Shown here piece by piece: positions 34,122 through 64,000 of a stretch of 64,000 nt of DNA. The position numbers were made by a program, and so were the translations under genes. The notes under the pieces are model-generated. The model saw nothing but the letters and a program-made list of their open reading frames with translations, was not told where the DNA came from and searched no databases. Positions within the stretch are counted from its first letter, which is position 1. Each line of letters opens with the position of its first letter. The DNA is from Amoebidium appalachense (Eukaryota; Ichthyosporea), in assembly GCA_963693365.1 (NCBI GenBank), contig CAVNZM010000003.1, forward strand, positions 1,178,001 through 1,242,000. Direction: 5' to 3'.

Positions 34122-35440
34122 TGTTCGTGTGCCTAGAGGCGCCCTAACGGCGCAAAAATCGATGAGTGTATACTAATTTTTGCAGTATCAATTAATTATA
34201 CAACCACGTCTTTCCTTGGGTGTGTCTTTGCTTTGTGGCCAGGTATACATACACACCATGTATATGTATGGTGTGTGTGTGTCACTATTGTACGTGTGTG
34301 AGAACCTACAGCGATGCACAAGGGTCACGGCAGCCCGGTATATGGAATGTGCTGTTTAAAATCCGTAATTGAGTTTCCCGCTATTTTCAAGTTGTGGTGA
34401 TCTGTAAATTTTACACAATCGAAACAGTTCACTCTATGTGGTCCTAAGCGCTACATAAAAAGATAATGGAAAAAGTTAAATAGTGAAGTTTCTCTTTTTT
34501 TAGAGGTGCCTTATAAATATTTGTTATTGACACCAACAAAAACATATGGAGCTGTGTCACAGTCACAATGACTCGCAGGTTGAGACAGTTGGGGGCACAA
34601 TAAAGATTTGTTTGAAAAAAACGAAAACAGAGGCAAATAATGACCAAAAGTTGAAAAAAACAGTTGACAGCCTTGGAATGTAATTTAAATAAACTATATT
34701 CTTCTGATTGGAGTAACATAAAACAGCTCATTTTAATTAGCTGAAAATCAGTATCATCTGGCTACTTAAAAATAATTGGTCCAAATGGGTATCAGGAAAT
34801 GGTGTGATTGTGAAGGATTGGAATGCACTTCCTGAGCCAAAAACGGACGAAACAGGTCGGTTAGGTCCCGAACCGGCTCGATAACTTCCCGAGCCAGCCA
34901 CAACTTCCTGTACTGGAAAACCTCTCACTGAGGCTCTCAGCACAGGGGAGACTGAACGGCCGCCCCAAAAATGGAAAGTCTACTGCCCGAGAGCACCCGG
35001 TGGAGCCAACTTCCTGAGTTCCCGAAGGGGTTTCGACTTTCTGAAAGTGACCCGGTTCGAGAAGTTCCTGAACGCAGTTGCAGCCCGCAACAGGGTTACA
35101 ATATCGAACCCCGCCCCGTCTGCGGCCAGCTGCACGACCCAAGAAGTGGTGATCCAGCCCCGAATCATTGGGGCAAAAAAAAAGCACAGGCCGCTGCGGG
35201 CCAGCACGCGGAGAGCTACCACAATTGCATGCGCAAGCGCTTGCAGGTGCAGCGATGTGCTCCACACACTGGCCTACTAGAGGCTACCATTTGAAGATGG
35301 GGCTGCTTGGCCAAAAAGCATTTAGTGGGCGGCCACACCTGCGGCCTAATCTGGAATGGGCGCTGGCTGTTTGTGAGCTTTGAACAAGCGAGTTCGGCTT
35401 CCAGGTATGCCTAGCCTACCTAATGCGCGAGCTTCTCTGG
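34122..35440. other. upstream region of coiled-coil gene, no gene recognised
   Basis: Unique DNA. 34850-35070 contains scattered AACTTCCTGAG- and TTCCCGAGCC-like motifs, which are the reverse complement of the minisatellite unit at 35440-36600. ORFs at 34971-35294 have no recognisable domain. Confidence 0.5.
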
Positions 35441-35444
35441 GGAT

Positions 35445-35478
<34 letters not shown>

Positions 35479-36191
35479 GAGAAGGTGGCTCGGGAAGTTG
35501 GTTCGGGAGTGGGGGGGGGGGAGGGGGGGGGGGGGGGGGGAGCGGCTCAAGAAGTTGGTTCAGGCCGGGGAACATGGGTGGAGGGGAGGGGGGGGGGGGG
35601 GGGGGGGGGGCTGCGGACAGTGGGGGCTGGGGGCAGGGGCAAGGGGAGAGGGGAAGGGGGGCTGCTGGGGAAGTGGCTCAGGAAGTTGGTTCGGGGGGGG
35701 GGGGGGGGGGGAAGAGAAAGGGTGGGGGCGGCGGCGGGGGGGCTTAGAAGAATGGTTCAAGGGGGGGGGGGGGTGGGGTGGGGGGGGGGGGGGGGGAGAG
35801 CTGCTGGGGAGGGGGCTCAGGAAGTTGTTTCGAGGACGGGAGGGGGGGCACGAAGGGGAGGGGGGCAAGAGGTGGGGGGAGGGGAGGAGGGGGGGCTGCT
35901 GGGGACGTGGCTCAAAAAGTTGGTTCAAGGGGAGGGGGGGGGGGGGGAGGGGGGGGGGGGGGGGGGGGGGGGTGAGGGTGAGAAGGGGGCATAGCTGCTG
36001 GGGAAGTGGCTTAGGAATCTGGTTTCCGGGGGGGGGGGGGGGGGGGGGTGGGCTCTGGGGAAGCGGCTCAGGAAGTTGGTTCAAGGGGGGAGGGGGGGGG
36101 AGGGGGCAAGGGGGGGGGGGGGGGTGGCTGCTGGGGAAGTGGCTCAGGAAGTTGGTTCAAGGGGGGGGGGGGGGGGGGGGGGGGAGGGGAA

Positions 36192-36226
<35 letters not shown>

Positions 36227-36477
36227 GGCTGCTGCTGGGGAAGTGGCACAGGGAGTTGGTTCAAGGGGGGGGGGGGGAGGGGGGGACAGGGCAAGGGGGG
36301 GGGGGGGGAGGGGGGTGGGGGGGGGGGGGGTTGCGGCTGCTGGGGAAGTGGCTCAGGAAGTTGGTTCAAGAGGGGGGGGGGAGGGGGGGGGGGGCTCTGG
36401 AGAAGTGGCTCAGGAAGTTGTTTCAAAAGGGAGGGAGGGGGGAGGGGGGCTGGAGAAGTGCCTGCGGAAGTGTGTTT

Positions 36478-36510
<33 letters not shown>

Positions 36511-36620
36511 GATAGAGCGGGTGGGGGGTGAAATAGTCGGGGGGAGGGGGGGGGAGGCGGAGGGGGCTGGGGAAGTGCCGAAAGAAGTGTGGTCGGGGGG
36601 GGGGGGGGGGGGGTGGGGGA
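35440..36620 (+). repeat. G-rich minisatellite (GCTGCTGGGGAAGTGGCTCAG type)
   Basis: About 15 irregular units share GGAAGTGGCTCAGGAAGTTG plus GTTCAAG, joined by poly-G runs of 8-45 nt. Units at about 35660, 35800, 35890, 36050, 36125, 36230, 36335, 36390 and 36440 are the clearest. The 552-codon Gly/Trp ORF across it is a by-product of the repeat. Confidence 0.9.
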
Positions 36621-36706
36621 GGGGAGGGCCACAAACGTACACGCACACGTACATGTACACGCGTACACGCACGCATACACACACACACACACATTCTCTC
36701 TCTATC

Positions 36707-36775
<69 letters not shown>

Positions 36776-36834
36776 CAACTTGCAGGCCCCCCCCTCCCCC
36801 CCCTCTCCCACACAGACACACACACACTTTCTCT

Positions 36835-36878
<44 letters not shown>

Positions 36879-36898
36879 GCACACACTACACACGCACA

Positions 36899-36965
<67 letters not shown>

Positions 36966-37271
36966 CTCCGACTTGGAGCCTCCCCCCCTCCCCCCTCTCC
37001 AAAATTTCGTATTGGGCTTTGCTGATCAAGGATTTAATTATGCATACTCTTCTCTATGCTCACACATTACAAACAAACTGAAGTGCCTCAGTGTGTAACT
37101 GTCGTTTGCTGTCGTTTGCTGTGTAATTTGTAACCACCCCCCCCCCCCCCCCCCCCCCCCCCCCGCACACACACAACACACACACACACACATACCGGGC
37201 CCCTCACACGCCCAACCGGCCCTGCGACACACAAACACACCCACACACAACACAAACATGCAAAAACACAA

Positions 37272-37302
<31 letters not shown>

Positions 37303-37643
37303 ACCACCCCTCCCTCCCCCCCTCTCCCAGGGTCGACATGCATGCGTGGAGAGAACTTCGCCAAACGAGACGATGCCGACTCCAATATTGCACGCCCGGT
37401 TCACGTTCCTCGTGTGCGAGGAAAGGTGTCGGCTGTTGCAGTGCCTGAGTGTTTGTGCCTCAGCTGTAATATCCCGCGAGGCCGGCACAACCAGCGACCC
37501 TGGAAGCTACAGCGTACGGACAACAGTCGCAGCCCAGCAAGGAGCATAGAAGACAGGCACTTAGGGGCACACCTCCGTGTGTCCGGGGAAGTGACTTCCT
37601 TATTACCGTTAGTAAACCACAGTGACTCCTTTGCACCGGCAAG
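36621..37643. repeat. (CT)n, (CA)n and C-rich DNA; possible upstream coding
   Basis: (CT)n lies at about 36719-36772, (CA)n at 36842-36963 and 37277-37302, and poly-C at 37135-37164. 37331-37560 is non-repetitive and GC-balanced. One frame there reads a plausible segment (HARFTFLVCEERCRLLQCLS) and could be an exon of the gene ending at 38529, but no reliable exon borders were found. Confidence 0.4.
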
Positions 37644-37870
37644 TGGACGGTGGTCGAGAACATTGTCGCACGGACGATTGTCGACTCGATTCTGGCCAAT
37701 GGTGAGTGTAACTCAACCCTCAGTGCATCTGTCACACACTACCAACAGCTTGAGTTTGTTACGAAAGCATTGTTTCAGCTCAATTTATGATGTTTCACCT
37801 CACATACACTGCCCCCCCCCCCTCCCCCCAATGCACGCATGCACACACTGGGGCGTGACACACACACACA

Positions 37871-37909
<39 letters not shown>

Positions 37910-37962
37910 TCACACGCGCACACACACGCACACACACACACACACACACACGCAGGCACTAG

Positions 37963-38007
<45 letters not shown>

Positions 38008-38210
38008 CACGCACACACACACCGCCTCACCTGGCAATTCGAACACCCCCCATTGATGAATATTAAGACTGATTTACCACCCATGCCCCCGCTCCCACCT
38101 CTATTCCTCCCCCCATTCCCCCCACCCCGTGCCCAATTCGCTACATGCCTTGCAAACTTACCAACCCACATTGTTAACGGTTACGCATTTGCACACACAC
38201 ACACACAGTG

Positions 38211-38270
<60 letters not shown>

Positions 38271-38309
38271 ACACACACCGACACACGCACACGCACACGT
38301 GCATGCGCG

Positions 38310-38405
<96 letters not shown>

Positions 38406-38457
38406 CACCGACACACAAACACGCACACACACGCACACACACACACACGTGCGCGTG

Positions 38458-38494
<37 letters not shown>

Positions 38495-38529
38495 TGGAGG
38501 TTGTTGTGGACCGTGTCCTGGATCTGTAA
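37644..38529 (+). CDS. last two exons of an unidentified gene
   Basis: Exon 37644-37701 ends ATG/GTGAGT, a strong donor. Exon 38492-38529 starts after a (CA)n tract ending CACAG and stops at TAA. Joining them restores a GGT codon and gives the C-terminus WTVVENIVARTIVDSILANG followed by VEVVVDRVLDL. The amphipathic, Val/Ile-rich sequence reads as real protein, but I do not recognise the family. The acceptor of the first exon (GGCAAG) is weak, and the upstream exons are not assigned. The intron is almost entirely (CA)n. Confidence 0.4.
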
Positions 38530-38923
38530 GACATCATGTGCAAAATGTGCCCACAGTATTATATTATGATTTTGAGATGCCGCACTCGTTTTCGCTGGAT
38601 CCTTAGTAGAATAGCTCCACCACCAGATTCCACCATACACCTACACCCACCCTAATCACCGCCAACACCACGCCCTACATTCCACCACCGTAGATGAACC
38701 AATGAGAGCCCGTGTTTAAAGTTTATTCGTAGGTTTTGAGCGGATGGGAAGCCTGGTGCTAAGTGATGCTACCCACCGGCGAGGCTGAGGCGAAAACCCT
38801 GGGCTAAGTGTGTACGACTGGCTATGTTATGATTGGTATAGGTGTGTCAGCTTAGCTGATGCCCAGCACCATAGCACCCTAGCTATAGAGTATAGTCGTG
38901 TGACACTGTCACGGTATGCGTGT

Positions 38924-38961
<38 letters not shown>

Positions 38962-39313
38962 ATGCGTGCGTGCGTGCGCGTGCGCGTGCGCGTGCGCGTG
39001 CGCGTGCGCGTGCGCGTGCGCGTGCGCGTGCGCGTGTGCGTGTGCGTGTGCGTGTGTGTGTTGGTGGTGGTGTTGGTGGTGGTGGTGGTAACCGTTGCCA
39101 TATGCCCATTGTGGTCGGGGGCGGAAGCACACTGTGAGGGGGGGCTCCTTTTTTTCTTTTTTTTTCCCCCGAGTCCCTGGGCCCTCCAGGCCTTCCCCCC
39201 CCCCCCCGCAGTGTCCCCCGTACCCGCATTTTGGCGGGAAATTTTCATCATTGTGTCATCCACGTACGTAAGGTGGCCCTCGTGATGATCAGGCGCCCAA
39301 TCGATTTCGTCCT
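38530..39313. other. intergenic; (GTGCGC)n array
   Basis: A TG run at about 38928-38960 continues into alternating (GCGTGC)n at about 38962-39040, then (TGG)n. Alternating purine-pyrimidine of this kind is prone to Z-DNA. It lies about 300 nt upstream of the CLIP-170-like promoter region. Confidence 0.8.
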
Positions 39314-39548
39314 CCAATCAACAGAAATCTTGCAATTCTATTGGTTGTGGGTGAATTTTTATTGACCAATCATATTCATCCTGAAGCCCCTTCTTGCATT
39401 TTTCCCCGTTCACTCTTCTTTTCACCTTCACAACACTTTTCGTTCTTTGTGTGCGTTTCCAACACTGTTTCCAACGGAGTCCGAGATATATCGACGTCTA
39501 TGTTTTGAAGAGGAAAACAAAGCAAATTTGTAGCGCATCCTAGCCTAG
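39314..39548 (+). promoter_or_regulatory. CCAAT boxes and candidate 5' non-coding exon of the CLIP-170 gene
   Basis: CCAATCA occurs at 39314-39320 and 39366-39372, with ATTGG between them. Downstream, CCTAG/GTAAGG at 39548 is a good 5' splice donor. An acceptor at 40515 (ACACACAG) lies 10 nt before the CLIP-170 start codon. A 5' UTR exon ending at 39548 is therefore likely. CCAAT boxes in this spacing suggest NF-Y-type control, but that is inference. Confidence 0.45.
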
Positions 39549-40467
39549 GTAAGGGTTTCAGGTTTCTGCCTGTCATTTTTGGCTGTGGACAAAGGGGTCT
39601 GTGGCGGACGAACGTTGGATCTCAAGGATCTTGGGGGGTTTGTGAGATCTCCGGAACAGCTGACTTTGTTTGTTGTGGTGTGCAACTGTGCGTGGGTGTG
39701 CGCTTGTACAAGTGTGCTTGCGAATGCTTTTGCACGCTTCTTAGTGTGTGGAAGATGGGGAACGGGGGGAGGGGCTCGGAGGTGCGTGCTGTTGAGCTGT
39801 TTACTCATGCGTGTGTGGGTGGGGGGATGGGTGGGTCTGCGTGACAGTGTGTAGGTGTGTGCTTCAGGTGGATGAAACGAGCTCTTGAGGGCCGATGTGC
39901 TGTTTTGTGTATAAAACTTTGGTTAGGTACAAGTCAAAATCTGTGTGTTGGCTTGTGTAAAGATGGGTGAGTGAGTAGAGGTACCTGGTCTCTAGGGTAC
40001 TTGTGTGCTTTGTGAGGAGGGGAGAAATGGGGTGCCTTTGACGAGTGGTTTAGCCCTTAAGAGAGGTTTGTCTGTGCGGAAGTTGACAGTGTGTGGCCTT
40101 TCCCCCCCCCCCCCCCTCCCCCCCAACCACCACCACCATTACCACCATGGTCTTTTCTCCCGTTATCTCGTTTCCCTGCCACCTTTGTGTCTTTTGCTCT
40201 CTCCCTAGGACAAAAGAGCCACTGACTTCTGCCTTTGCATCCACTTGAGTCTCCCTCCCCCCCCCGCCCCCCCCCCCCTCCCCCCCTTGCCTCCCTCCCC
40301 CCCCCCCCCCCTCCCCCCCCCCCCCCCCCCCCCCGCCCTTCAATCCGCTCACCACTCCACTACCTTTTCTACTCTCCCTCCCCCCCCCCCCCCCCTCCTC
40401 CCCGCCCCTCCCCCGCCTGCCCACACACGCGCGCACACATACACACACACACACACACATACACACA

Positions 40468-40504
<37 letters not shown>

Positions 40505-40525
40505 CCAACACACAGTTACGCGGCC

Positions 40526-58989
<18,464 letters not shown>

Positions 58990-60166
58990 GGGGGAAAACA
59001 CCGTTACCTATCATTGTATAGTAATGTGATACAGCGGACATATAGTTCATACAGTTTGGATATCTGTAAATTGTTTTGGTGAAAAATGCGGTTGAAGTAG
59101 GTTAGAATGTGTACCTTGAAAACACTCATTTTGCTAGTGGGGGGAAAATTAGCGCACTCACACACCGATGCACAACGGCTGTGTGGCAAACAAAATCCAT
59201 ATATACGAGACATATTTGCACTGAATCACACACACTTTCATATTACAGTGTTGTTTGTTAGTTTTAATACACCAAGATGATGGTGTTCGTTTCGTTAGGG
59301 TGATTGTGGCAAATATGTTCCGTTCACTTTCTTTGTTTGTTTGTTTGTTTGTTTGTTTGTGTTTGTTTTTTTTGTTTGTTTGTTTGTTTGTTTTGTTTTG
59401 TTTTTTTCAAAGTCTCCCCCGTATGACTGGTTTTTCCTGTTTTCCCGGCCTGTTACAGACCGTACATTTTGCTGCATGTAAACATTCATGTATATTCCTT
59501 CTCTTTTTTTTAGTTTTATATATTTCTTGGTGAACATTCCATTGTTAACATTCTGTTTGCTTGGCACCTTGCAGTTTGATATATTCGTTTATTGGCGATA
59601 TGTAGTTTTAGACGTCATGTTGTTAGTACTGCCGGCGGATTTTTGACTAGTTGTGCACGTAAGGTTCTTATGTAATGTATATTGTAAATGCAAGTGATGC
59701 TGTTACTGTATAAAAGATCAAACGTGTATGTAGCACAAGTAAAGTACTTCGAAGAGGGCAGGGCAATATCAATAAATCATAATTTGAAATTTGCGGCATT
59801 GTATATATGCGCATGCTATATGATTGCCATGATAAGTTTTGGTTGCTTTAAGCTTTGAGTAATTTAAAACAGCGTAAATCCCGGAGCGTGTCAACAACTC
59901 AGCAGTTTATATTTGAGGTTGGCCTCCAAGTCCCACACTTCTTCAGGGTTTTTTTATATATTTTTTATCGTCCGTTCAGAAGAACCCCTTTCATAAAACC
60001 ATATCGCAGACTACTATTTTGTATATGGTTCAAGTTAGTAGGTTTTTGCCAAATTTGGTTATCGTGCAATGTGTTAGCACACATGCATCATCCATGTCGC
60101 CCGGTGGTAGGCCCGTGCTATCGGTCTTGAAGTAGTGGTGCACGTGGTGGCTTAGGGGTGTGTACA

Positions 60167-60229
<63 letters not shown>

Positions 60230-61254
60230 GTGTGTGTCTGCACATGCATGCATCATTGTGTGTGTGTTTTTGTGTCTGCGTGCGCGTCTGTGTGTGTGCG
60301 TGTGTGTGTGTGTGTGTTGTGTGTGTGTGACTGTGTGTGTGTGCGATTGTGTGCGTGTGTGTACATGTGTGTGTGTGTGGGGGGGGGGGGAGGGGGGGGG
60401 GGGGGGGGGGGGGGAGCACTCCGGATCCATTTGTACACCCATATAAAAACTACTTAAGCCATGAGGCTTCGGAGCTAGAACCAAAACAAACCGTACAACT
60501 TGGCAGACTACTAGTACAAGCACACACAACATGTGCTGAGGCCGTAACGTGAGAGCCGCTGGCAAAAAAAAAAAAAAAAAAAGTTTGTGTGTATACATGT
60601 GACGGTGTGTGCCACGAGATGTGTGTGGGGGGGGGGGGGGGGAGGGGGTGGGGGGGAGAAGGGGGGGGGGGGGGGAGGGGAGGAGGAGGATTGGGGGGGG
60701 GGGGGGGGGGGAGGGGGGGGAGGGGGGGGGGGGGGGGGGGGCTACACTACACACTAGGTCGGGTATAGAGAGTTTAAACGTGTGTAAGGTGGGTGCGCCG
60801 GCATTGGAAACAGAGTTGAGCAGTGAGATAGCGGTGAGGTGTTGTGCAGGGTGACGACCTAGGCTGGATCGCCTTGTGGCAATTGAGCCTCTGAGACTAA
60901 AGAAAACTGAAATTGCAATGGCATAGGTCATCAGGTATGGTGACGTCACTATGTAGTACTTTGCTCGTGACGTCAGCATCTGTGTATCGAGTGTTCGACA
61001 CAGGAATTTTATCTCTATGCATATGCACGTTTGCAACCCAACATGTACAGTTTCCGAGGTGAAGTTCAAAATGCATATACGTAGTAGATAACTATATCAT
61101 GTAGGTTTTATAATTATTATTTTTCTTCTTTCTTACTTGCAGGTAGGACTCGGGGAGCCGGTGGCTCCGCGGCTTCATTCATGTGCAGTGTCATGCGCTG
61201 CGCACGCACCTTCAAATTTTAAAAGAGGCAGGACAATGCATGACGTCATCTGCA
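58990..61254. other. CLIP-170 3' UTR and intergenic DNA
   Basis: (GTTT)n lies at about 59329-59400. AATAAA at 59771-59776 is a candidate poly(A) signal, 782 nt after the stop. Beyond it come (TG)n at 60172-60225, poly-G at 60379-60413 and 60628-60740, then unique DNA. No supported exon. Confidence 0.55.
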
Positions 61255-61666
61255 TTAGCACATTCCAATGATCGTTTTATTTCGAATAGTTTCAGAGTTT
61301 TCTAAACGAATTGTTCTTCCCTCGAGCTCAGCCTCTAGAGTAGAACTGAAGAGAGACATTGTCACGCTCGGAAGTAGAATCAAGACAAAACTCTGCACCG
61401 TAGCAAAAACGCTACTACACCTAGAGTTTTGTTTTTCCTTCTTTTTTTTTCTAAATCCTTTCTTGTTGACGCTAGGGGAACGATGATGCCAGACGTGGAG
61501 ATTGTGCACATCCATCTGTGCCCATGAGCATGTACCAGTCACCATAGATTTGGGCCCGGCCACTTACATATTGAAGTAGGAACAGCCTCACATGGTTCAT
61601 GTTATTTAGGCACACATACCATGTCACATTCGCGACGTGGGTTGGCAATTGGGACGTGGTCCGCAT
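61255..61666 (-). CDS. candidate small two-exon gene, 78 aa
   Basis: Minus-strand exon 61568-61666 starts at ATG and ends CAATAT/GTAAGT, a near-consensus donor. It encodes MRTTSQLPTHVANVTWYVC and then NNMNHVRLFLLQY. Exon 61255-61392 follows an acceptor CGGTGCAG and runs in the matching phase to TAA, giving SFVLILLPSVTMSLF followed by a charged tail ending IIGMC. Together they encode 78 residues with a hydrophobic centre at ~28-48. An in-frame stop just 5' of the ATG supports the start. I do not recognise the family, and the exon could equally be internal to a larger gene. Confidence 0.35.
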
Positions 61667-62214
61667 AAATTCGAAACATCAGCTTGGACAGGCGGGGTGT
61701 GTCTCTCTGTTGCAAGTTACTGACAAGGGTTGAAAAAAAGATGTTTGTAAAGCTAAGTATGTGCCCCCCTCCCCCCTCTCCCCCCCGCTTGCCCGCTTTG
61801 TTCGAGCCTCCTCCTTACTTACCCTTCCCGTCCCGAGCCGACCTCCTTCGAAATCCCGTGAGGAATGTGCTTAAATTATCTCAAAATCATTTCCCTGCCT
61901 CTAGCAGTAGGGAAAGACCTGTCACCGTTGTGTGTACATGCGGATAAAATGAAGCATCGACATGGTGATGTTGAGGGTATAACATATTACTGCAATATGA
62001 TGAATACAGCATTAGGTGGCTCACTTACTTTGGTGTGAGGTACCATTCAGGGCATGCACACACAAAGCACTCTGTTTCTTTGCTGAAACCGCGCTTGCGT
62101 GCTGGCAGGCAGGCAGAAGATGTGTGTTCGTAGCGCACTACAAACCCCCGGAATATGCAGTCAGTTTCCCAGAGTCTCTTGTTAATCTGAATGCTCACCA
62201 GTTCTTTTCCACAG
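61667..62214. other. no assigned gene; probable 5' part of the GT14-like gene
   Basis: Mostly unique DNA. The reading frame of the following exon is open back to about 62016 but has no ATG there. The acceptor TTTTCCACAG at 62214 suggests that a separate upstream exon supplies the start. Confidence 0.45.
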
Positions 62215-62995
62215 ATCTAACGGGGGGGCCGGCAAGGCTCATAGGCAGCCTTTCACTACGGCAGTTGGTTTTTGGGTTTTGTGCCATAACTCTATCTCTC
62301 TACACGTATAAAAAATATGCGCACCATAATGACGCCGGTTTCGGCGCGTATACATCAGTACCGACGGAAAAGCTCTCTTCTCCGTTGTTTTTCGATGCTG
62401 CGGCAGGCATCAACAAAGCTTTTGCGCAGAACATGGACGCACATCTTGTAACACCACCCACACATGCACAACCATTTCACCCAACATCTTTGACACAAGA
62501 AGATGCCTTCTCCACTAAACCGCAAACATGGCTGCATCAATCACCTGGTTCTGATGGCGAGCAGGAGGATTACACGGGATATATTCGAGATATGCACGAT
62601 GTTGTCGACAGAATTAACGGCACTTGGATAACCCCACACTGCTTCCTCCCTGAAACCCAACGGGACGATTTCGAGGCATTTATCCGGGATAGTATAAGAC
62701 AATATAACGACAGCCGGAGGGGAGATAACTCGAGCGAAATTCACCGGGATATATGCGTAAAGGGGCTGGAAGATAGACTACGCGACGAGTACGGCGGAGC
62801 GAATAACCTATGCGATTTTTCGAGATATCGAATTCCCGTATTTCCAAATAAGGTATTTTGGCAAAAGGCCAGAAACGGTGGCTCTCCTGTTAAGCAACTG
62901 GCGGATTTACGGCCGAGGATGTCTGAAATGCCGAGAATTGCGTTTTTTATTATGGTGTTTATGGACCCCGAACATGTACTGCACCTGGTGAAGAG
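62215..62995 (+). CDS. exon of a GT14-like (core-2/I-branching, xylosyltransferase) type II membrane enzyme
   Basis: The exon is bounded by TTTTCCACAG/AT and AAGAG/GTGGGG. It encodes ~260 aa. Near its start a hydrophobic segment, LRQLVFGFCAITLSLYTY, is flanked by Arg and Lys-Lys, consistent with a type II signal anchor of a Golgi enzyme. A Pro/Thr/His-rich stem region follows. Then comes a Cys-containing region (CVKGLEDRLRDEYGG, NLCDFSRYRIP) and finally EMPRIAFFIMVFMDPEHVLHLVKR. That last segment resembles the first beta strand and helix of the GT14 catalytic domain, after which a LLRAIY-type motif is expected in the next exon. The next exon is not found, so the call rests on this segment and topology. 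Substrate is unknown. Confidence 0.45.
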
Positions 62996-63128
62996 GTGGG
63001 GTTTTTTGTATATGTTGAGTTGGAACCCCCCCCTCCCCCCCCCTTCCCCCCCCAAAGAAAACACACACACCCACTCCCCTAGAGGTGTGGGTGGGTGGGA
63101 TGGGTGCGGGGGAGGGGGGGGGTGGGGT

Positions 63129-63160
<32 letters not shown>

Positions 63161-63718
63161 GGGGGGGGGGCAGGAAGAGAGAATGATGTCAGATATTTAT
63201 TCATAAGAGCAATGCAGGTGGCTATTTGCTGCAACACCTCCCCTTCCCCCCCCCCTCCGCCCTCCCCCTCCCCCCCCCCCCCCCCCCCCCCTCTCGCCCA
63301 CACACACACACACACACACATGGCCATCACTAAGAGACCTTCTGATTGTCAAGTTTATGTTCTTATTGGCTACGTGTGCGCTGTCATCCTGTTTTTCTTT
63401 CAAGTGTTTTTTTTTTTTTTTTTTTCCCTTTTGGGGCATCCGCCCGACCCCCTGCCCCTCAACCTCCCTCCACACACACGCTTGCACGCGTGCGCACACG
63501 CACACATCCACGCATACGCATATGCATACTCATTCACGTATACGCTTCGCGCAAACATGCACAGACACACGCAGGGACAGACATGCACACACGCGCGCGC
63601 GTGCGCGCGCACACACCCACCCACACACACACACACACAGTGCGTGTGTGAAATCACCAATTCTCCCTTCCTTCTCCCCCAGCCTCACATACACACACGC
63701 GCGTGTCCGCATACACAT

Positions 63719-63782
<64 letters not shown>

Positions 63783-63910
63783 GAACCATCCCTTCCCCCT
63801 TCTCCCGTCTCCTTTCTTTGCCCCCACCTGAACTCCCCCTCTCCCCTTCCCCCCCCCCTCCCCCCCCCCCACCTGAAACCCCCCCCTTCCCCCCCGCCCC
63901 CCGTTCTACA

Positions 63911-63981
<71 letters not shown>

Positions 63982-64000
63982 AACACGTTGCATATCTTTG
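62996..64000. repeat. intron-like low-complexity DNA to window end
   Basis: Poly-C at 63028-63052 and 63260-63291, poly-G at 63108-63172, poly-T at about 63408-63425, and (CA)n at 63600-63640, 63719-63781 and 63913-63980. No supported exon. The GT14-like gene probably continues through or beyond this. Confidence 0.6.

Noticed and set aside
34971-35294. ORF in unique DNA upstream of the minisatellite
   Set aside because: No recognisable domain. It overlaps motifs related to the minisatellite, and competing ORFs of similar length lie on both strands.
35423-37081. 552-codon Gly/Trp-rich ORF
   Set aside because: Generated by the G-rich minisatellite and then (CT)n and (CA)n. Composition follows the repeat, with no protein-like structure.
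38883-39317. Minus-strand ORF beginning EDEIDWAPDHHEGHLTYVDD
   Set aside because: The sequence looks protein-like, but there is no ATG, a stop lies directly upstream, and no convincing acceptor was found. It remains a possible exon only.
59855-60130. 91-codon ORF downstream of CLIP-170
   Set aside because: No domain, no splice context, and it lies just past the CLIP-170 poly(A) signal.

Overview
The window is nuclear DNA from a eukaryote. It has split genes with GT...AG introns, a cytosolic-type tRNA-Ser(AGA), a two-ORF LINE retrotransposon, poly(A) signals and very dense microsatellites: (CA/TG)n, (GA/CT)n and poly-C/poly-G runs of up to about 71 bases. The gene set is a CLIP-170-like protein with two CAP-Gly domains and two zinc knuckles, BET1, a fatty-acyl-AMP-ligase-like gene and a GT14-like glycosyltransferase. 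This fits an opisthokont, perhaps a unicellular holozoan with microsatellite-rich introns. That placement is inference, and no species can be named.

Layout. 1-4.0 kb holds microsatellites and a few orphan exons, including a terminal exon at 1330-1432 (+) and a signal-peptide exon at 3953-4039 (-). 5.1-9.6 kb is an apparently intact LINE with ORF1, ORF2 and a poly-A tail. 10.8-16.1 kb is BET1 (+, 5 exons, 119 aa), reconstructed completely with consistent exon phases. 17.9-20.6 kb is a minus-strand acyl-AMP-ligase-like gene carrying three same-direction frame breaks. 22.5-34.1 kb is a minus-strand gene for a predicted 2034-aa coiled-coil protein (7 exons, all phases close). 34.1-39.3 kb contains a G-rich minisatellite and short exons of an unidentified plus-strand gene. 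39.5-59.8 kb is the CLIP-170 homologue (+, 13 coding exons, predicted 2048 aa), with a tRNA-Ser gene inside intron 6. 61.3-61.7 kb is a small candidate minus-strand gene. 62.2-63.0 kb is an exon of a GT14-like type II membrane enzyme that continues beyond what I can trace.

The genes do not form a pathway. The two giant coiled-coil genes are arranged head to head, about 6.4 kb apart, and are similar in size and composition. BET1 acts in ER-Golgi trafficking and CLIP-170 at microtubule plus ends. The most unusual features concern introns. A dispersed repeat family sits in most large introns, almost always in the sense orientation of the host gene, which suggests introner-like behaviour. (CA)n arrays end directly as 3' splice sites. 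In two BET1 introns the 3' splice-site region itself has been tandemly amplified.
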